Assembly (NCBI RefSeq): GCF_042427585.1 | Contig: NZ_JBHMFC010000074.1 | Coordinates: forward strand, 131,647-195,646 | DNA length: 64,000 bases | Direction: 5' to 3' | DNA from: Pseudalgibacter ostreae | GTDB taxonomy: Bacteria; Bacteroidota; Bacteroidia; Flavobacteriales; Flavobacteriaceae | Shown: positions 10,226 to 19,432 of the stretch, one piece after another | Layout of the letters: each line of letters opens with the position of its first letter | Position numbering within the stretch: the first letter of the stretch is position 1 | Notes under the pieces: model-generated | What the model saw: only the letters and a program-made list of their open reading frames with translations | What the model was told of the DNA's origin: nothing | Database searches by the model: none | Translations under genes and position numbers: made by a program

Positions 10226-12064
10226 TTATGGTGTTATTTTTTTAATACTATTAGATTTTAAATTTATCATAAAATGATCTGAGGGCAGTCCGCTTACAGT
10301 TTTATCAAATATTTTAGCCCACAATCTATAGGCAGAATCTGGCGATCTTTTTAGTTGGTTACAAACCAGCTCATATTGTTTTAAACGACTTACCTCCATA
10401 TCTCGTTTGGCTAATTCGTCTGCACTTCTTAGTTTATAAAAATCATAAATCATATCCAACCCTGTCCAACCCTCAAAATCTTTTAAAGTTAAGTTATTGG
10501 CGAACACTACTTGCTCTAATTCATGACTTACCTCTATATTTTGCAACAATAAATCTTTTCCTGTTGATGTTAGAATCTGTTTTAAAAAAGGCTGGGACCA
10601 ATCTTTTGTTAAAAAACGAAGCCGAACTAATTCCTCTAAATGCCATTGAGTAAAATCTTTATAGTTTTCGGCTTCCAGAATTTCTTTATTCCAAATGGAT
10701 GCTTTTTCTAAGCCTTGTAAATATGCATATTCCTGTTCGTATAAAGAAAATAAATGATTAAAGTTTTTAACCGTTTTCATGACGACGGTCTCAATTTCAA
10801 AATCTGTACTTGAATGAATGGTTAAAATCTTATAAGCTGGTGCATAAGCAGCTAAAGAGGGGGTTTGGATATTAAATAATGAATTGCCCTTTTTACTTGT
10901 TCGAACACCCGTATCGTTAATATGCATGTGCCCACCAAAATGAATTTGAATCCCTGCATCTGCAAAAACCTCTGCTACTTTTTCCTTGGGCACGCGGTGC
11001 AAATGCATCTTATTCTCACCAAAAAACGCTTTCATTTCTGGTGAGGCATCATCATTAAAATCAACCATTGGATAATGACTAAAGGCAATTAACACCTTTC
11101 CTTTTTTTTTGGCCAATTGAGCTACTTTCCTCACCCAATCTACCAAATGGTTCTTTTGTAGAAGCACTTGGTTATACCCAATACTGGCTCCTGAAAAATC
11201 TTTTGGATTATGAGACACAGCGGGCAATACTTTATTCGGCATATACACATTGGCATCTATTGCTAAAAGCCATAAGCCTTGGATAGGTTCTACTAAATAA
11301 CTAGCATCTGGATGTTTATTATAAGCATCTATAGCATACAATCTTTGGTTTAAACCAGACTGCTTTTGGGCCTTTTCGAAGGTATAGTCTTCATAAGTGT
11401 ATTTAGAAAAAGGGGTTTCCCAATACAAATATTCCTTTATAGGGTAAAAACCAAAAGCAGACATTTCATTTAATACGTCTTTATACCCCCACTTTTTAAT
11501 CTCGGAGGTTATAATAGGCTTTAAAGATGTGCTAACCTGTGCTTTTAAGTTTTGAACAGAACTGGTAATGATTTGCTCTTGCCCACCCTCGCCTAAAAAA
11601 TCGGTTTTACCAGCTTCTTCAGCAAAAGGCTTTACGGGATCATGATTGCCAGTAGTGGCAAAAAACAAGATGCCGTGCTTTGCCGTATAGTCGTCTAATA
11701 TCGTCTTTAGACCTTTTACATGAATGGGCTGCCCATCATCACTAAAATCGCCTGGTAATGCTACAAGTTTTATCCCTTTAGCTACAATATCGTCTAAGGC
11801 TTCTAAAAAGGCGAAGTAATTCTCATTGAATATTCTAGTGGATTGTAATTGTGCAGCCATAGTTCTTATATTAACATAGGCTCCAGTTTTTGGGTTCTTT
11901 ATACCTCTGTAATCCACATCCTCAAAATGAGCATAAATATCTTGAAAATGAGCATCGGCTATAAATGCAATTTGAATACGCTCCTCCTTTTCCCTCTCTA
12001 TCTTATGGCATGAAAGCAGTACGAATACACTACTAGACAAAACATATTTCCATAGAAATTTCAT
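10226..12064 (-). CDS. Calcineurin-like metallophosphoesterase lipoprotein
   Basis: 612 aa with a lipobox (VFVLLSC, C19), so probably periplasmic or surface anchored. The five-part metallophosphatase signature is visible: D37-x-H39 in IADAHF, GDFSDDG from 105, GNHDP at 139-143, a later SHYPMVDF histidine, and HFGGHMH. Such enzymes use two metal ions to hydrolyse phosphomonoesters or phosphodiesters. A helical C-terminal third of about 200 residues has no domain that I recognise. It follows the alpha/beta-hydrolase-PLC fusion by 9 nt and precedes the HTCS by 19 nt. Inside a PUL operon it suggests a phosphate-bearing substrate. The exact substrate cannot be read from sequence. Confidence 0.85.
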   Translation of the reverse strand: MKFLWKYVLSSSVFVLLSCHKIEREKEERIQIAFIADAHFQDIYAHFEDVDYRGIKNPKTGAYVNIRTMAAQLQSTRIFNENYFAFLEALDDIVAKGIKLVALPGDFSDDGQPIHVKGLKTILDDYTAKHGILFFATTGNHDPVKPFAEEAGKTDFLGEGGQEQIITSSVQNLKAQVSTSLKPIITSEIKKWGYKDVLNEMSAFGFYPIKEYLYWETPFSKYTYEDYTFEKAQKQSGLNQRLYAIDAYNKHPDASYLVEPIQGLWLLAIDANVYMPNKVLPAVSHNPKDFSGASIGYNQVLLQKNHLVDWVRKVAQLAKKKGKVLIAFSHYPMVDFNDDASPEMKAFFGENKMHLHRVPKEKVAEVFADAGIQIHFGGHMHINDTGVRTSKKGNSLFNIQTPSLAAYAPAYKILTIHSSTDFEIETVVMKTVKNFNHLFSLYEQEYAYLQGLEKASIWNKEILEAENYKDFTQWHLEELVRLRFLTKDWSQPFLKQILTSTGKDLLLQNIEVSHELEQVVFANNLTLKDFEGWTGLDMIYDFYKLRSADELAKRDMEVSRLKQYELVCNQLKRSPDSAYRLWAKIFDKTVSGLPSDHFMINLKSNSIKKITP

Positions 12065-12073
12065 AATATTATC

Positions 12074-13927
12074 TTATTCATTTTTAATACGCTCATAAGT
12101 GTTATTGCTAAAAATGACTTTAAAATCGGACTCGAATAACGTTGAAGGAATATAGTAATCTGTAGAAATAACCTGCGCTCCAGATGCTTTAGCTTTTTCA
12201 AACCTTTCGTAAGTTATATTGCGCGCTTCTGTAGTTCCCGCATCGGCTCGTGTACGTACCATATACCCCTTAGCCACTAATGCTTTTATATATTCAAAGT
12301 CTTTGATAGGATTATTGATAATTCTAAAACCTGCCTCTGGTTTCCCCTCTTTACTATTTACAAATAAAACCGGATCTTTTAAGGAGCCAGACGGCTCTAA
12401 ATATTCTTTTATTTTAGTTTCTTTTTCATCTAAAACGAACAAAAAACGCCCCTTAACCTTATCTAAATCTGGCCAACCTACGGCTAAAACAGCCTGTTCC
12501 AGAGTTTCAAAATCTCCACGTACATCTTTGGGTGTGATTAATTTATTAGGAGGAAACACTTTTCTTATTTCAATATCGATGCTATCTAAAGCTGTAGATG
12601 AAAAAGGCAAAGGATCTCGCGTGCCAGTCACCTTTTGGTCTTTTGCATTAATCAATATAAAAATAGGGCTATGGTCTGGGTGTTTGTCCGACCAGCTTTT
12701 TATTGCCGCTAAACCATCAGAAAATAATAGATGATGGCTCCTAAAGTCTATATCTTGCACATGAAACATCTTTAAGCCCGGCTTTTGCAACGTGTGTAAT
12801 GCATCATATACCAAGGGCTTTTTTCCTAAAGATTTTATAAGCTCCAATCCTTTTGGGTTGGAGAAATACCCTCCAAGAGGATCATGAAAAACATCTAATT
12901 CGATATTACGAAGCCCTAAGTCCAATTGAGCCTCTAAAGACGGATGTCCATATTGTAGCGCATCCATGTTCTGGGGATTTAAGTGATGTAAATAATCGAA
13001 CAAAGGCGTTTCAATAGGAATTTTATAAGAGTTATGACTTCCTATAACTTGGATATCATTTAATTTAACAGTGGTTTTTAATATGTTTCCCAACCATCTT
13101 TCAGCTAAAACAGGCCAGGTTTCGGCAGCGGGATTACCTTTTCGCAATCCATATCCATGGCCTCCATTATTATATAAATGTAATTCTACTGGTGTTTTAT
13201 TTACACGTAAAGCTTGAGCCATAACCAAACCACTGTTTCCGTAATTATCGTCTGCTGTTCCGAAAATAAAAAAGGGAGGGGTATGTTGGTCAAATTGAAA
13301 GTTAGGGTCTACGGTTTTATGCGCTCCTTTATCTAAATACGCTGGATATATAAGCATGGTAAAATCTGGCCTACTGGAAACGTTATCTATATCATCTTGC
13401 TTATCATAAAAGCTTTTATTATAGTTTGTGGAGGCCAAAGCTGCCAAATGCCCTCCTGCTGAAAACCCTATTAAACCGATTTTATTTGTCTCTAATTGAT
13501 ATAAGGATGCTTTGTTTCTCACTATTTTTAAAGCCCGTTGAAGGTCTTGTGCAGCAGCGTTTTGTTTTTTAGGTACGCGGTATTGCAATACAAAAGCTGT
13601 GTAACCCAATTTATTTAACCATATAGCGATTTCCTCTCCTTCTTTATCAATAGCTAGAATGTTATAACCACCACCGGGACATACTATAATCCCTGCCTTG
13701 GAAGCATTCGGTTTTTTTGGAGCATATACCGTTAATATCGGGTTAGTAACATCTGTTAATCGCGTGGTATTGCCCGAAGTATTCGCTGTTTTTCTTGCTG
13801 GAAGTTTTGCTTCGGTTTCTCCAGGCACCTCCAAAGGCCAAACCTCAATCGTCGTTTTATTTTGAGCTAATAGCATCAAAGTGGTGAAAAAGAAAAACAG
13901 GACGGCTTGTGGCTTTAAAGACTTCAT
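12074..13927 (-). CDS. Fusion of alpha/beta-hydrolase esterase and PI-PLC-like phosphodiesterase
   Basis: 617 aa with a signal peptide (cleavage near LLAQ). Residues about 60-285 are an esterase-type alpha/beta hydrolase: oxyanion motif CPGGGY (83-88), nucleophile S156 in GFSAGG, D226 in TADD and H257 in GGHGYG. Residues about 289-610 resemble the Ca2+-dependent phosphatidylinositol-specific phospholipase C-like family: VIGSHNSYK with H298, a long QYGHPSLEAQLDLGLRNIE segment leading to ELDVFHDP (E343, D345), and H389 in MFHVQDID. Both catalytic sets look intact. Esterases in PULs remove acyl groups. PLC-like domains cleave phosphodiesters, often with inositol phosphate. The fusion is unusual, and the adjacent metallophosphoesterase supports joint work on a phosphorylated, esterified substrate. 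The exact function is inferred. Confidence 0.82.
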   Translation of the reverse strand: MKSLKPQAVLFFFFTTLMLLAQNKTTIEVWPLEVPGETEAKLPARKTANTSGNTTRLTDVTNPILTVYAPKKPNASKAGIIVCPGGGYNILAIDKEGEEIAIWLNKLGYTAFVLQYRVPKKQNAAAQDLQRALKIVRNKASLYQLETNKIGLIGFSAGGHLAALASTNYNKSFYDKQDDIDNVSSRPDFTMLIYPAYLDKGAHKTVDPNFQFDQHTPPFFIFGTADDNYGNSGLVMAQALRVNKTPVELHLYNNGGHGYGLRKGNPAAETWPVLAERWLGNILKTTVKLNDIQVIGSHNSYKIPIETPLFDYLHHLNPQNMDALQYGHPSLEAQLDLGLRNIELDVFHDPLGGYFSNPKGLELIKSLGKKPLVYDALHTLQKPGLKMFHVQDIDFRSHHLLFSDGLAAIKSWSDKHPDHSPIFILINAKDQKVTGTRDPLPFSSTALDSIDIEIRKVFPPNKLITPKDVRGDFETLEQAVLAVGWPDLDKVKGRFLFVLDEKETKIKEYLEPSGSLKDPVLFVNSKEGKPEAGFRIINNPIKDFEYIKALVAKGYMVRTRADAGTTEARNITYERFEKAKASGAQVISTDYYIPSTLFESDFKVIFSNNTYERIKNE

Positions 13928-13977
13928 ATAATAGTTCTATGCTTTATTAAATACATACCATTATTTAGCTTATCAAT

Positions 13978-15393
13978 TTACTCAAAAATTATTTTAAAAC
14001 CGGTGATAGGGATTTCATTTTTAGAATATTTTGGAAGCTTTAATTTTAGACCTGCTTTGGTTTGTTTCCACACCACTTTTTTAGAAGAACCTAGTTGGGC
14101 TACCGTTTTTATTTTGGACTGTTTTTTTGTTGAAAGTGCTTTAATAATAATCTTGCTTCGTTGCGCACTACAAACATAGGCGTAAAGCGCTCCATTTTTT
14201 GTAGTGAACCGCACTTCTGGAAAAACAGCTTTTGAGGTGGCATCGTTTACAGCATCTTTCATAGTGTTTTCATGCTCTAAAATCTTAGGATTATCTATAA
14301 AATCTTGTTTTTCACCCAATAACTCTCCTTGGATTTCCCATGGTTTAGACCCGTAAATACCTTCTGAATGAAGCGTGATCCAATCCCCCATAATCTGTAA
14401 GCGATCTTGGGCCTCCTTTCTAATCTCCCCTGCTGCAGTAGGCCCGTTATTTAGCAGTAAATTCCCGCCTTTACTTACAATTTCCAACAATTGCCGTGTC
14501 ATTAATTCTGGCGTTTTATAAATGGTATCATATTCAATATATCCCCAATTTTTGCTCATGGTAATACAAGCCTCCCATGGCTGTACTTCTAAACCTTTTA
14601 CTATTTCTTGTTCTTTAACCTTATAATCGCCAAAATCATTTCCTATTCGGCTATTAATGATGCAATCTGGCTGAATATTTAAAATCAAATCTCGCAGCTC
14701 CTTACTTTCTTCTGGACTTATAAGCTCTGGCGTATCAAACCAAATAACATCTATTTTACCATATTGAGTAAGCAGTTCTTTTATTTGCGGTTTCACTTTT
14801 CGCTCAAAATATTTACTAAAAACTTTTATATCTTCATTTGGATAATCCACCAAATTACTTCGTCCTCCTTTATAGGGCCAATTGGTTGCCACATCTGGAT
14901 CTTCCCAATCTCGACCTAAAGAGTAATAAAACCCAAATTTCATATCATGTTTATGGCAAGCCTCGACTAAAGCTTTCATGGGATCCTGTGCATAAGGTGT
15001 TTGTTTTTTTATATTGTAATCATTAGAAGGCGAATCAAACATGGCAAAACCATCGTGATGCTTCGATGTTATGATGATGTATTGCATACCTGCTCGTTTT
15101 GCCGTAAGCACCCATTGCTCTGCATCATAATTTATGGGGTTAAAATCTTTAGCAATCGCAGCATAGTCTTTTAATGAGATTTTTTCATGGATCATAAAGT
15201 GCTCATTCCCTTTTGCTTTATGCCCATTCCAATAGCCCGCGGTTTGAGAATATAAGCCCCAATGCATAAACATGCCAAACTTGGCATCACTCCACCAGTC
15301 CATTTTATCTAGGGATTGTGCAAAACTATTCGATACAAAACCGCATGTCAATACTAAAGCCATTACACTGCTTCTTTTAATACTTAAGTTCAT
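13978..15393 (-). CDS. GH29 alpha-L-fucosidase (paralogue 1)
   Basis: 471 aa with a signal peptide (cleavage near SFAQ), hence periplasmic. The GH29 TIM barrel is recognisable from FGMFMHWGLYS (H45, W46), the substrate-binding TSKHHDGFAMFDS (H112, H113) and GKIDVIWFDTPE, where D220 is the expected nucleophile. A short C-terminal beta domain follows. GH29 enzymes remove terminal alpha-L-fucose with retention. It sits between the GH3 gene and the esterase-PLC fusion in the PUL operon. The 115-nt gap upstream is the largest in the operon and could hold an internal promoter, though none was clear. Confidence 0.9.
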   Translation of the reverse strand: MNLSIKRSSVMALVLTCGFVSNSFAQSLDKMDWWSDAKFGMFMHWGLYSQTAGYWNGHKAKGNEHFMIHEKISLKDYAAIAKDFNPINYDAEQWVLTAKRAGMQYIIITSKHHDGFAMFDSPSNDYNIKKQTPYAQDPMKALVEACHKHDMKFGFYYSLGRDWEDPDVATNWPYKGGRSNLVDYPNEDIKVFSKYFERKVKPQIKELLTQYGKIDVIWFDTPELISPEESKELRDLILNIQPDCIINSRIGNDFGDYKVKEQEIVKGLEVQPWEACITMSKNWGYIEYDTIYKTPELMTRQLLEIVSKGGNLLLNNGPTAAGEIRKEAQDRLQIMGDWITLHSEGIYGSKPWEIQGELLGEKQDFIDNPKILEHENTMKDAVNDATSKAVFPEVRFTTKNGALYAYVCSAQRSKIIIKALSTKKQSKIKTVAQLGSSKKVVWKQTKAGLKLKLPKYSKNEIPITGFKIIFE

Positions 15394-15508
15394 GGTAAGA
15401 TATGTTTTATGAGTTATTAAGTGTACTCTATTATAGACTTACAAATTACCCCGCTACATTCCTTAATTATAGCAGGTGTTATAATGTAAGAGCAATTATT
15501 AGCGACAC

Positions 15509-18067
15509 CTATTCTAATATGATGACTTTCTTTAAAAGCACATCTTTTGAAGATGTCCCTAACATAAATTCATATGTTCCTGGTTTAAAAAGCCATGTTT
15601 TAGTTTCCTGATCCCAATATTCTAAATCTTTTTTAGAGATTTCAAATGTTATTGTATCTGAATGACCTTTCCGCAAGGTGATTCTTTCAAACCCTATCAG
15701 CTTTTTTAAAGGCTTTTGGTCTATGGCCTCCTTTGTATTATAATACAGTTGAACAACCTCATCTCCTTTATATTTACCTGTATTTTTTAAGATAGCCGAC
15801 AGTTTAATTTTATCATCTTTTGTTTCCACTTTAAAATGACTGTACTTAAACGTTGTATAACTTAAACCATGCCCGAAAGGATATAGCACATCGTCTTTAA
15901 AATACATATAAGTTCGTCCATTTGAGACTTCATAATCATCCATGGCAGGCAAATCGTTCACCTCTTTATAAAAAGTAAAAGGCAATCTTCCAGCCGGGTT
16001 ATAATCGCCAAACAACACATCGGCAATAGCCGACCCTCCTGCTTCTCCAGGATACCAAGCATCCACAATGGCGGGTATATTCTCATCCATCCAGTTAATA
16101 GCTAACGAACTACCTGCAACCAATACTACAATAATATTTTTATTCTCGGCATACATCTCTTTTAAATAATGAACCTGATCTTCAGGTAAATTAAGAGACG
16201 TTCTGTCTTTTCCTTCTTTTTCAATAGATTTATTAATACCCATTACAGCAATTACATAGTCGCTTGTTTTGGCTGCTAACTTATCCTCTTTATATAAGTC
16301 GTTAGTATTATTGGGCACTTCCCAGAGCAATTGGCAAATGGCATCGCCTCCATTATCAAAATACTCCAATTTTACGGCATATTTCTCGCCTGCCTTCATC
16401 GCAATTTCAAACTGATCGGTGGTCATGCCCCGATTATACCATGCATCGACAACCAACGTATCGTTTAACCACAAACGAACACCATCATCTGAATTGACAC
16501 CTATTTTATAATTCCCCGAGAAATTAGGCGTAATATACCCTGTCCATCGTATAGATTTATGTCTGTAATTGGTATACGGGTCGGGAGGATTGTTTACGGG
16601 GTCGAAATTCACTACTTTATCCACACGTGTTTGTGGTGTCCCTTCTAAATATTTATCATCATAATATTCGCCATACAACCCTGGTTCATCATTAAAATCA
16701 TTGTACAAATTCTCAGCTTCAATAAGGTTTAGATTTTTTGCAGCCGTTTTCCATTTCACATAAGTAACCTCTACTTTATCACGCAATTTATTTTTTATGC
16801 CTTCAAGTGGCGAAATGGGTTTTATAACAGGCAACCCGCTATAATCACCAAAAACAACTTGATTGGCATTAAAGCCAACCACTGCTATCTTTTTTATTTT
16901 ATCGGAGTTTAAAGGCAGTATGTTTTTTTTATTTTTAAGAAGCACGATAGATTGCCTAGACGTTTCAAGAGCCAAATCTTGATGCTTTTTAGAACCAATA
17001 ACATCGGGTGAGATTTTAGTATAAGGATTATTCTCAGGGCTATCAAAAACACCCAATTTAAAGCGTGCCGTTAAAACCCTTGAGGCAGCTTTATCTATAT
17101 CTGCCTTAGAAACCAATCCTTTTTCGTAAGCCATTAATAAATGTCTGGCATAAATATCATTACCGCACTCTAAATCTAAACCTGCCTGGAGCGCTGCTTT
17201 TGCAGCCTCTTCCTTAGTCCCCACAAACTTATGGGATTTTACTAAATATGTAGGAGCTCCACAATCGCTTACAACATAACCTAAAAACCCCCACTCGTCT
17301 CGCAACACCGTATTTAAAAGCCAATCATTAGCCGTGCTAGGCACACCATTTACAGCATTATAAGCACTCATAATAGATGCCGCTTTACCTTCTTGAACAC
17401 TCGCTTTATAAGCAGGAAAATAATATTCTCTTAATGCCTTCTCGGATATTTTAGCATTATAAGCAAACCTGTTTTCCTCTTGATTATTGGCTACAAAATG
17501 TTTTGGCGTAGACACCACTTTTAAATATTTATCATGATTGCCCTGCAAACCTTTAACAAAAGACACTCCCATTCTACTGGTTAAAAAAGGGTCTTCACCA
17601 TACGTTTCTGGTGTTCGGCCCCATCTGGGATCTCTTGCCATATTAATAGTGGGCGACCAAAAAGTCAATAGATCACTATACACATTTTTTTGGTCTTTGC
17701 CTTGATTGTAAAAATTCCATTTTGCTCTAGCTTCATCTGAAATGGCTGTGGACACTTCTTGAATTAAATTGGGGTTCCAAGTAGCGGCCAAGGCAATGGC
17801 TTGTGGAAAAACAGTAAAACGCCCTCCTTTAACGACCCCATGCAAAGCCTCGTTGCCATGGTAATATTTCTCTACTCCTAACCTAGGAATAGCCTCTGCC
17901 GTAGACACCAATAACGATACTTTTTCTTCCATAGTTAAACGCTCTAACAAATCGTCTACCCTTGTTTGTACCGGTAAACTTTCGTTTTGAAAAAGATACG
18001 ATGTTTGCGACATTGCCAAGATGGGCAACCAACATGTAAAATATAACATTAGTTTATTTAGCTTCAT
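15509..18067 (-). CDS. GH3 beta-glycosidase with inserted PA14 domain
   Basis: 852 aa with a signal peptide (cleavage near AMSQ). The N-terminal GH3 barrel carries KHFVANNQEENR (189-200) and VVSDCG with nucleophile D268. The second alpha/beta domain has the acid/base segment around E616/E618 (IEKEGKDR). A PA14 carbohydrate-binding domain (about 462-585, GLYGEYYDD to LLWEVP, with SDDGVRLW) is inserted within it, and a fibronectin III-like domain closes the protein. GH3 members with PA14 are exo-acting beta-glucosidases or beta-xylosidases, and the specificity is not readable here. It is co-transcribed with two GH29 genes, 23 nt after the second one. Confidence 0.92.
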   Translation of the reverse strand: MKLNKLMLYFTCWLPILAMSQTSYLFQNESLPVQTRVDDLLERLTMEEKVSLLVSTAEAIPRLGVEKYYHGNEALHGVVKGGRFTVFPQAIALAATWNPNLIQEVSTAISDEARAKWNFYNQGKDQKNVYSDLLTFWSPTINMARDPRWGRTPETYGEDPFLTSRMGVSFVKGLQGNHDKYLKVVSTPKHFVANNQEENRFAYNAKISEKALREYYFPAYKASVQEGKAASIMSAYNAVNGVPSTANDWLLNTVLRDEWGFLGYVVSDCGAPTYLVKSHKFVGTKEEAAKAALQAGLDLECGNDIYARHLLMAYEKGLVSKADIDKAASRVLTARFKLGVFDSPENNPYTKISPDVIGSKKHQDLALETSRQSIVLLKNKKNILPLNSDKIKKIAVVGFNANQVVFGDYSGLPVIKPISPLEGIKNKLRDKVEVTYVKWKTAAKNLNLIEAENLYNDFNDEPGLYGEYYDDKYLEGTPQTRVDKVVNFDPVNNPPDPYTNYRHKSIRWTGYITPNFSGNYKIGVNSDDGVRLWLNDTLVVDAWYNRGMTTDQFEIAMKAGEKYAVKLEYFDNGGDAICQLLWEVPNNTNDLYKEDKLAAKTSDYVIAVMGINKSIEKEGKDRTSLNLPEDQVHYLKEMYAENKNIIVVLVAGSSLAINWMDENIPAIVDAWYPGEAGGSAIADVLFGDYNPAGRLPFTFYKEVNDLPAMDDYEVSNGRTYMYFKDDVLYPFGHGLSYTTFKYSHFKVETKDDKIKLSAILKNTGKYKGDEVVQLYYNTKEAIDQKPLKKLIGFERITLRKGHSDTITFEISKKDLEYWDQETKTWLFKPGTYEFMLGTSSKDVLLKKVIILE

Positions 18068-18090
18068 AACGCTCGTATTATATTCTATAT

Positions 18091-19422
18091 TTATTTTTTA
18101 ACAAACTCTACATTAGTAATCTTAACCACAACAGGATTGGGCCACACTTTATCATTATACAGCCTGTGTGCCCTACTTACAGACACTTCTAACAGCTCAT
18201 CATGTTGTATATATCGTGTAGTTGGTGTGTTTTCAGGCCAATACTCTACAACCAAATCATTTTGGCCCAAAACAGACACCTTTGTCTTTTTCGTAGCCCT
18301 CATGTTTTTTAGTAAAAAATTCCGTCTAAAACCTTTAAACCAATCTTTTTGTCTCGTAATAAACACATAAGCCGTATTTTCATCCTTAGCCATTGTAAAC
18401 CACATATCGCCATCTTTAATTATGGTAGGTACGGTTCTTACATTTTTAACCCCTTCATTATTCACATACATCCAAAGTGCTACTTCACGCAAACGTTCTT
18501 CTTGCTCTATAGGAATCTCCCCATTAGGCTTTGGCCCTATGTTTAAAAGAAAATTACCGCCTTTAGCCCTTATTTCTATTAACTTCTCTATGAGTTCTGT
18601 ACCGCTTTTATAAGTTTCGTTGGTAGGTTTGTACTGCCACTGTGTCCCCATAGTCATACAGGTTTCCCAAGGCCCTGGCAAGGCACCTCCCGGTATTGTT
18701 TGTTCTGGCGTGCTCATTTCGCCACGTGTAACCACAATATTAGGGTCTATTTTATGTACAAATTGGGCCATAGGCTTGGCCTGGAACGCATCAAAAAACA
18801 TGACATCAATAGGGCCATAATTTGCAATTAACTCTTTAACTTGAATTTTATCATATTCAAAAAGCTCCTTATTGGCTGTAATTTGAGTCATTTTACCTTT
18901 TCTCGAAATTAAATGCCCTTGTTTATGAATAAAACTAAAATCTTCTGGTGAAAAATAGATACCCACTTTCAATCCTTGCTTTCGTAAGGCTTTTACAAGT
19001 TCGCCCGTAATATCCTTACCATAGGGCGTGTTCATGATATTAAAATCGGTGGTTTTAGTATCCCACATACAGAAACCATTATGGTGTTTTGCCGTAAAGA
19101 CCACATACTCGGCTCCTGCTATTTTAAACAATCGCGCCCATTCGTCTGCATCAAATTTATTAGGATAAAATGTTTTGGGAAGTTCGTTAAAATACCTATT
19201 AACATAATCGTCTGAAGCCCCCACCAAAGAATGGCTGATAACGCTTCCCAATTGAGAATCAAGGCTCCAATGCACAAAAATACCAAACCCCATATCCATA
19301 AAACCCTCTTCCAAATCAGGCTTGTTTTTTAATTGCCCAAAACTTAAAAAACTGATAGCAAAAACGAAAGCAAAAACGAGTTTAAATTTAGGATTTATCG
19401 AGATAGCTGTTAGCGTATTCAT
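18091..19422 (-). CDS. GH29 alpha-L-fucosidase (paralogue 2)
   Basis: 443 aa with a signal peptide or anchor (FAISFLSFGQ). GH29 motifs: FGIFVHWSLDS (H51, W52), FTAKHHNGFCMWD (H113, H114) and PIDVMFFDAFQ with D211 as probable nucleophile. It differs strongly from the other GH29 in the operon (HHNGF against HHDGF, different loops such as DFSFIHKQGH), so the two probably cleave different fucosyl linkages. It lies 10 nt after GH92. Alpha-L-fucosidase is the best call. Some GH29-like proteins act on alpha-L-galactose. Confidence 0.85.
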   Translation of the reverse strand: MNTLTAISINPKFKLVFAFVFAISFLSFGQLKNKPDLEEGFMDMGFGIFVHWSLDSQLGSVISHSLVGASDDYVNRYFNELPKTFYPNKFDADEWARLFKIAGAEYVVFTAKHHNGFCMWDTKTTDFNIMNTPYGKDITGELVKALRKQGLKVGIYFSPEDFSFIHKQGHLISRKGKMTQITANKELFEYDKIQVKELIANYGPIDVMFFDAFQAKPMAQFVHKIDPNIVVTRGEMSTPEQTIPGGALPGPWETCMTMGTQWQYKPTNETYKSGTELIEKLIEIRAKGGNFLLNIGPKPNGEIPIEQEERLREVALWMYVNNEGVKNVRTVPTIIKDGDMWFTMAKDENTAYVFITRQKDWFKGFRRNFLLKNMRATKKTKVSVLGQNDLVVEYWPENTPTTRYIQHDELLEVSVSRAHRLYNDKVWPNPVVVKITNVEFVKK

Positions 19423-19432
19423 AATATTATTT

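Noticed and set aside
12219..12734. 171-aa plus-strand open frame
   Set aside because: It is antisense to the PI-PLC-like half of the fusion gene, shows no domain and no promoter, and is explained as a frame shadow.
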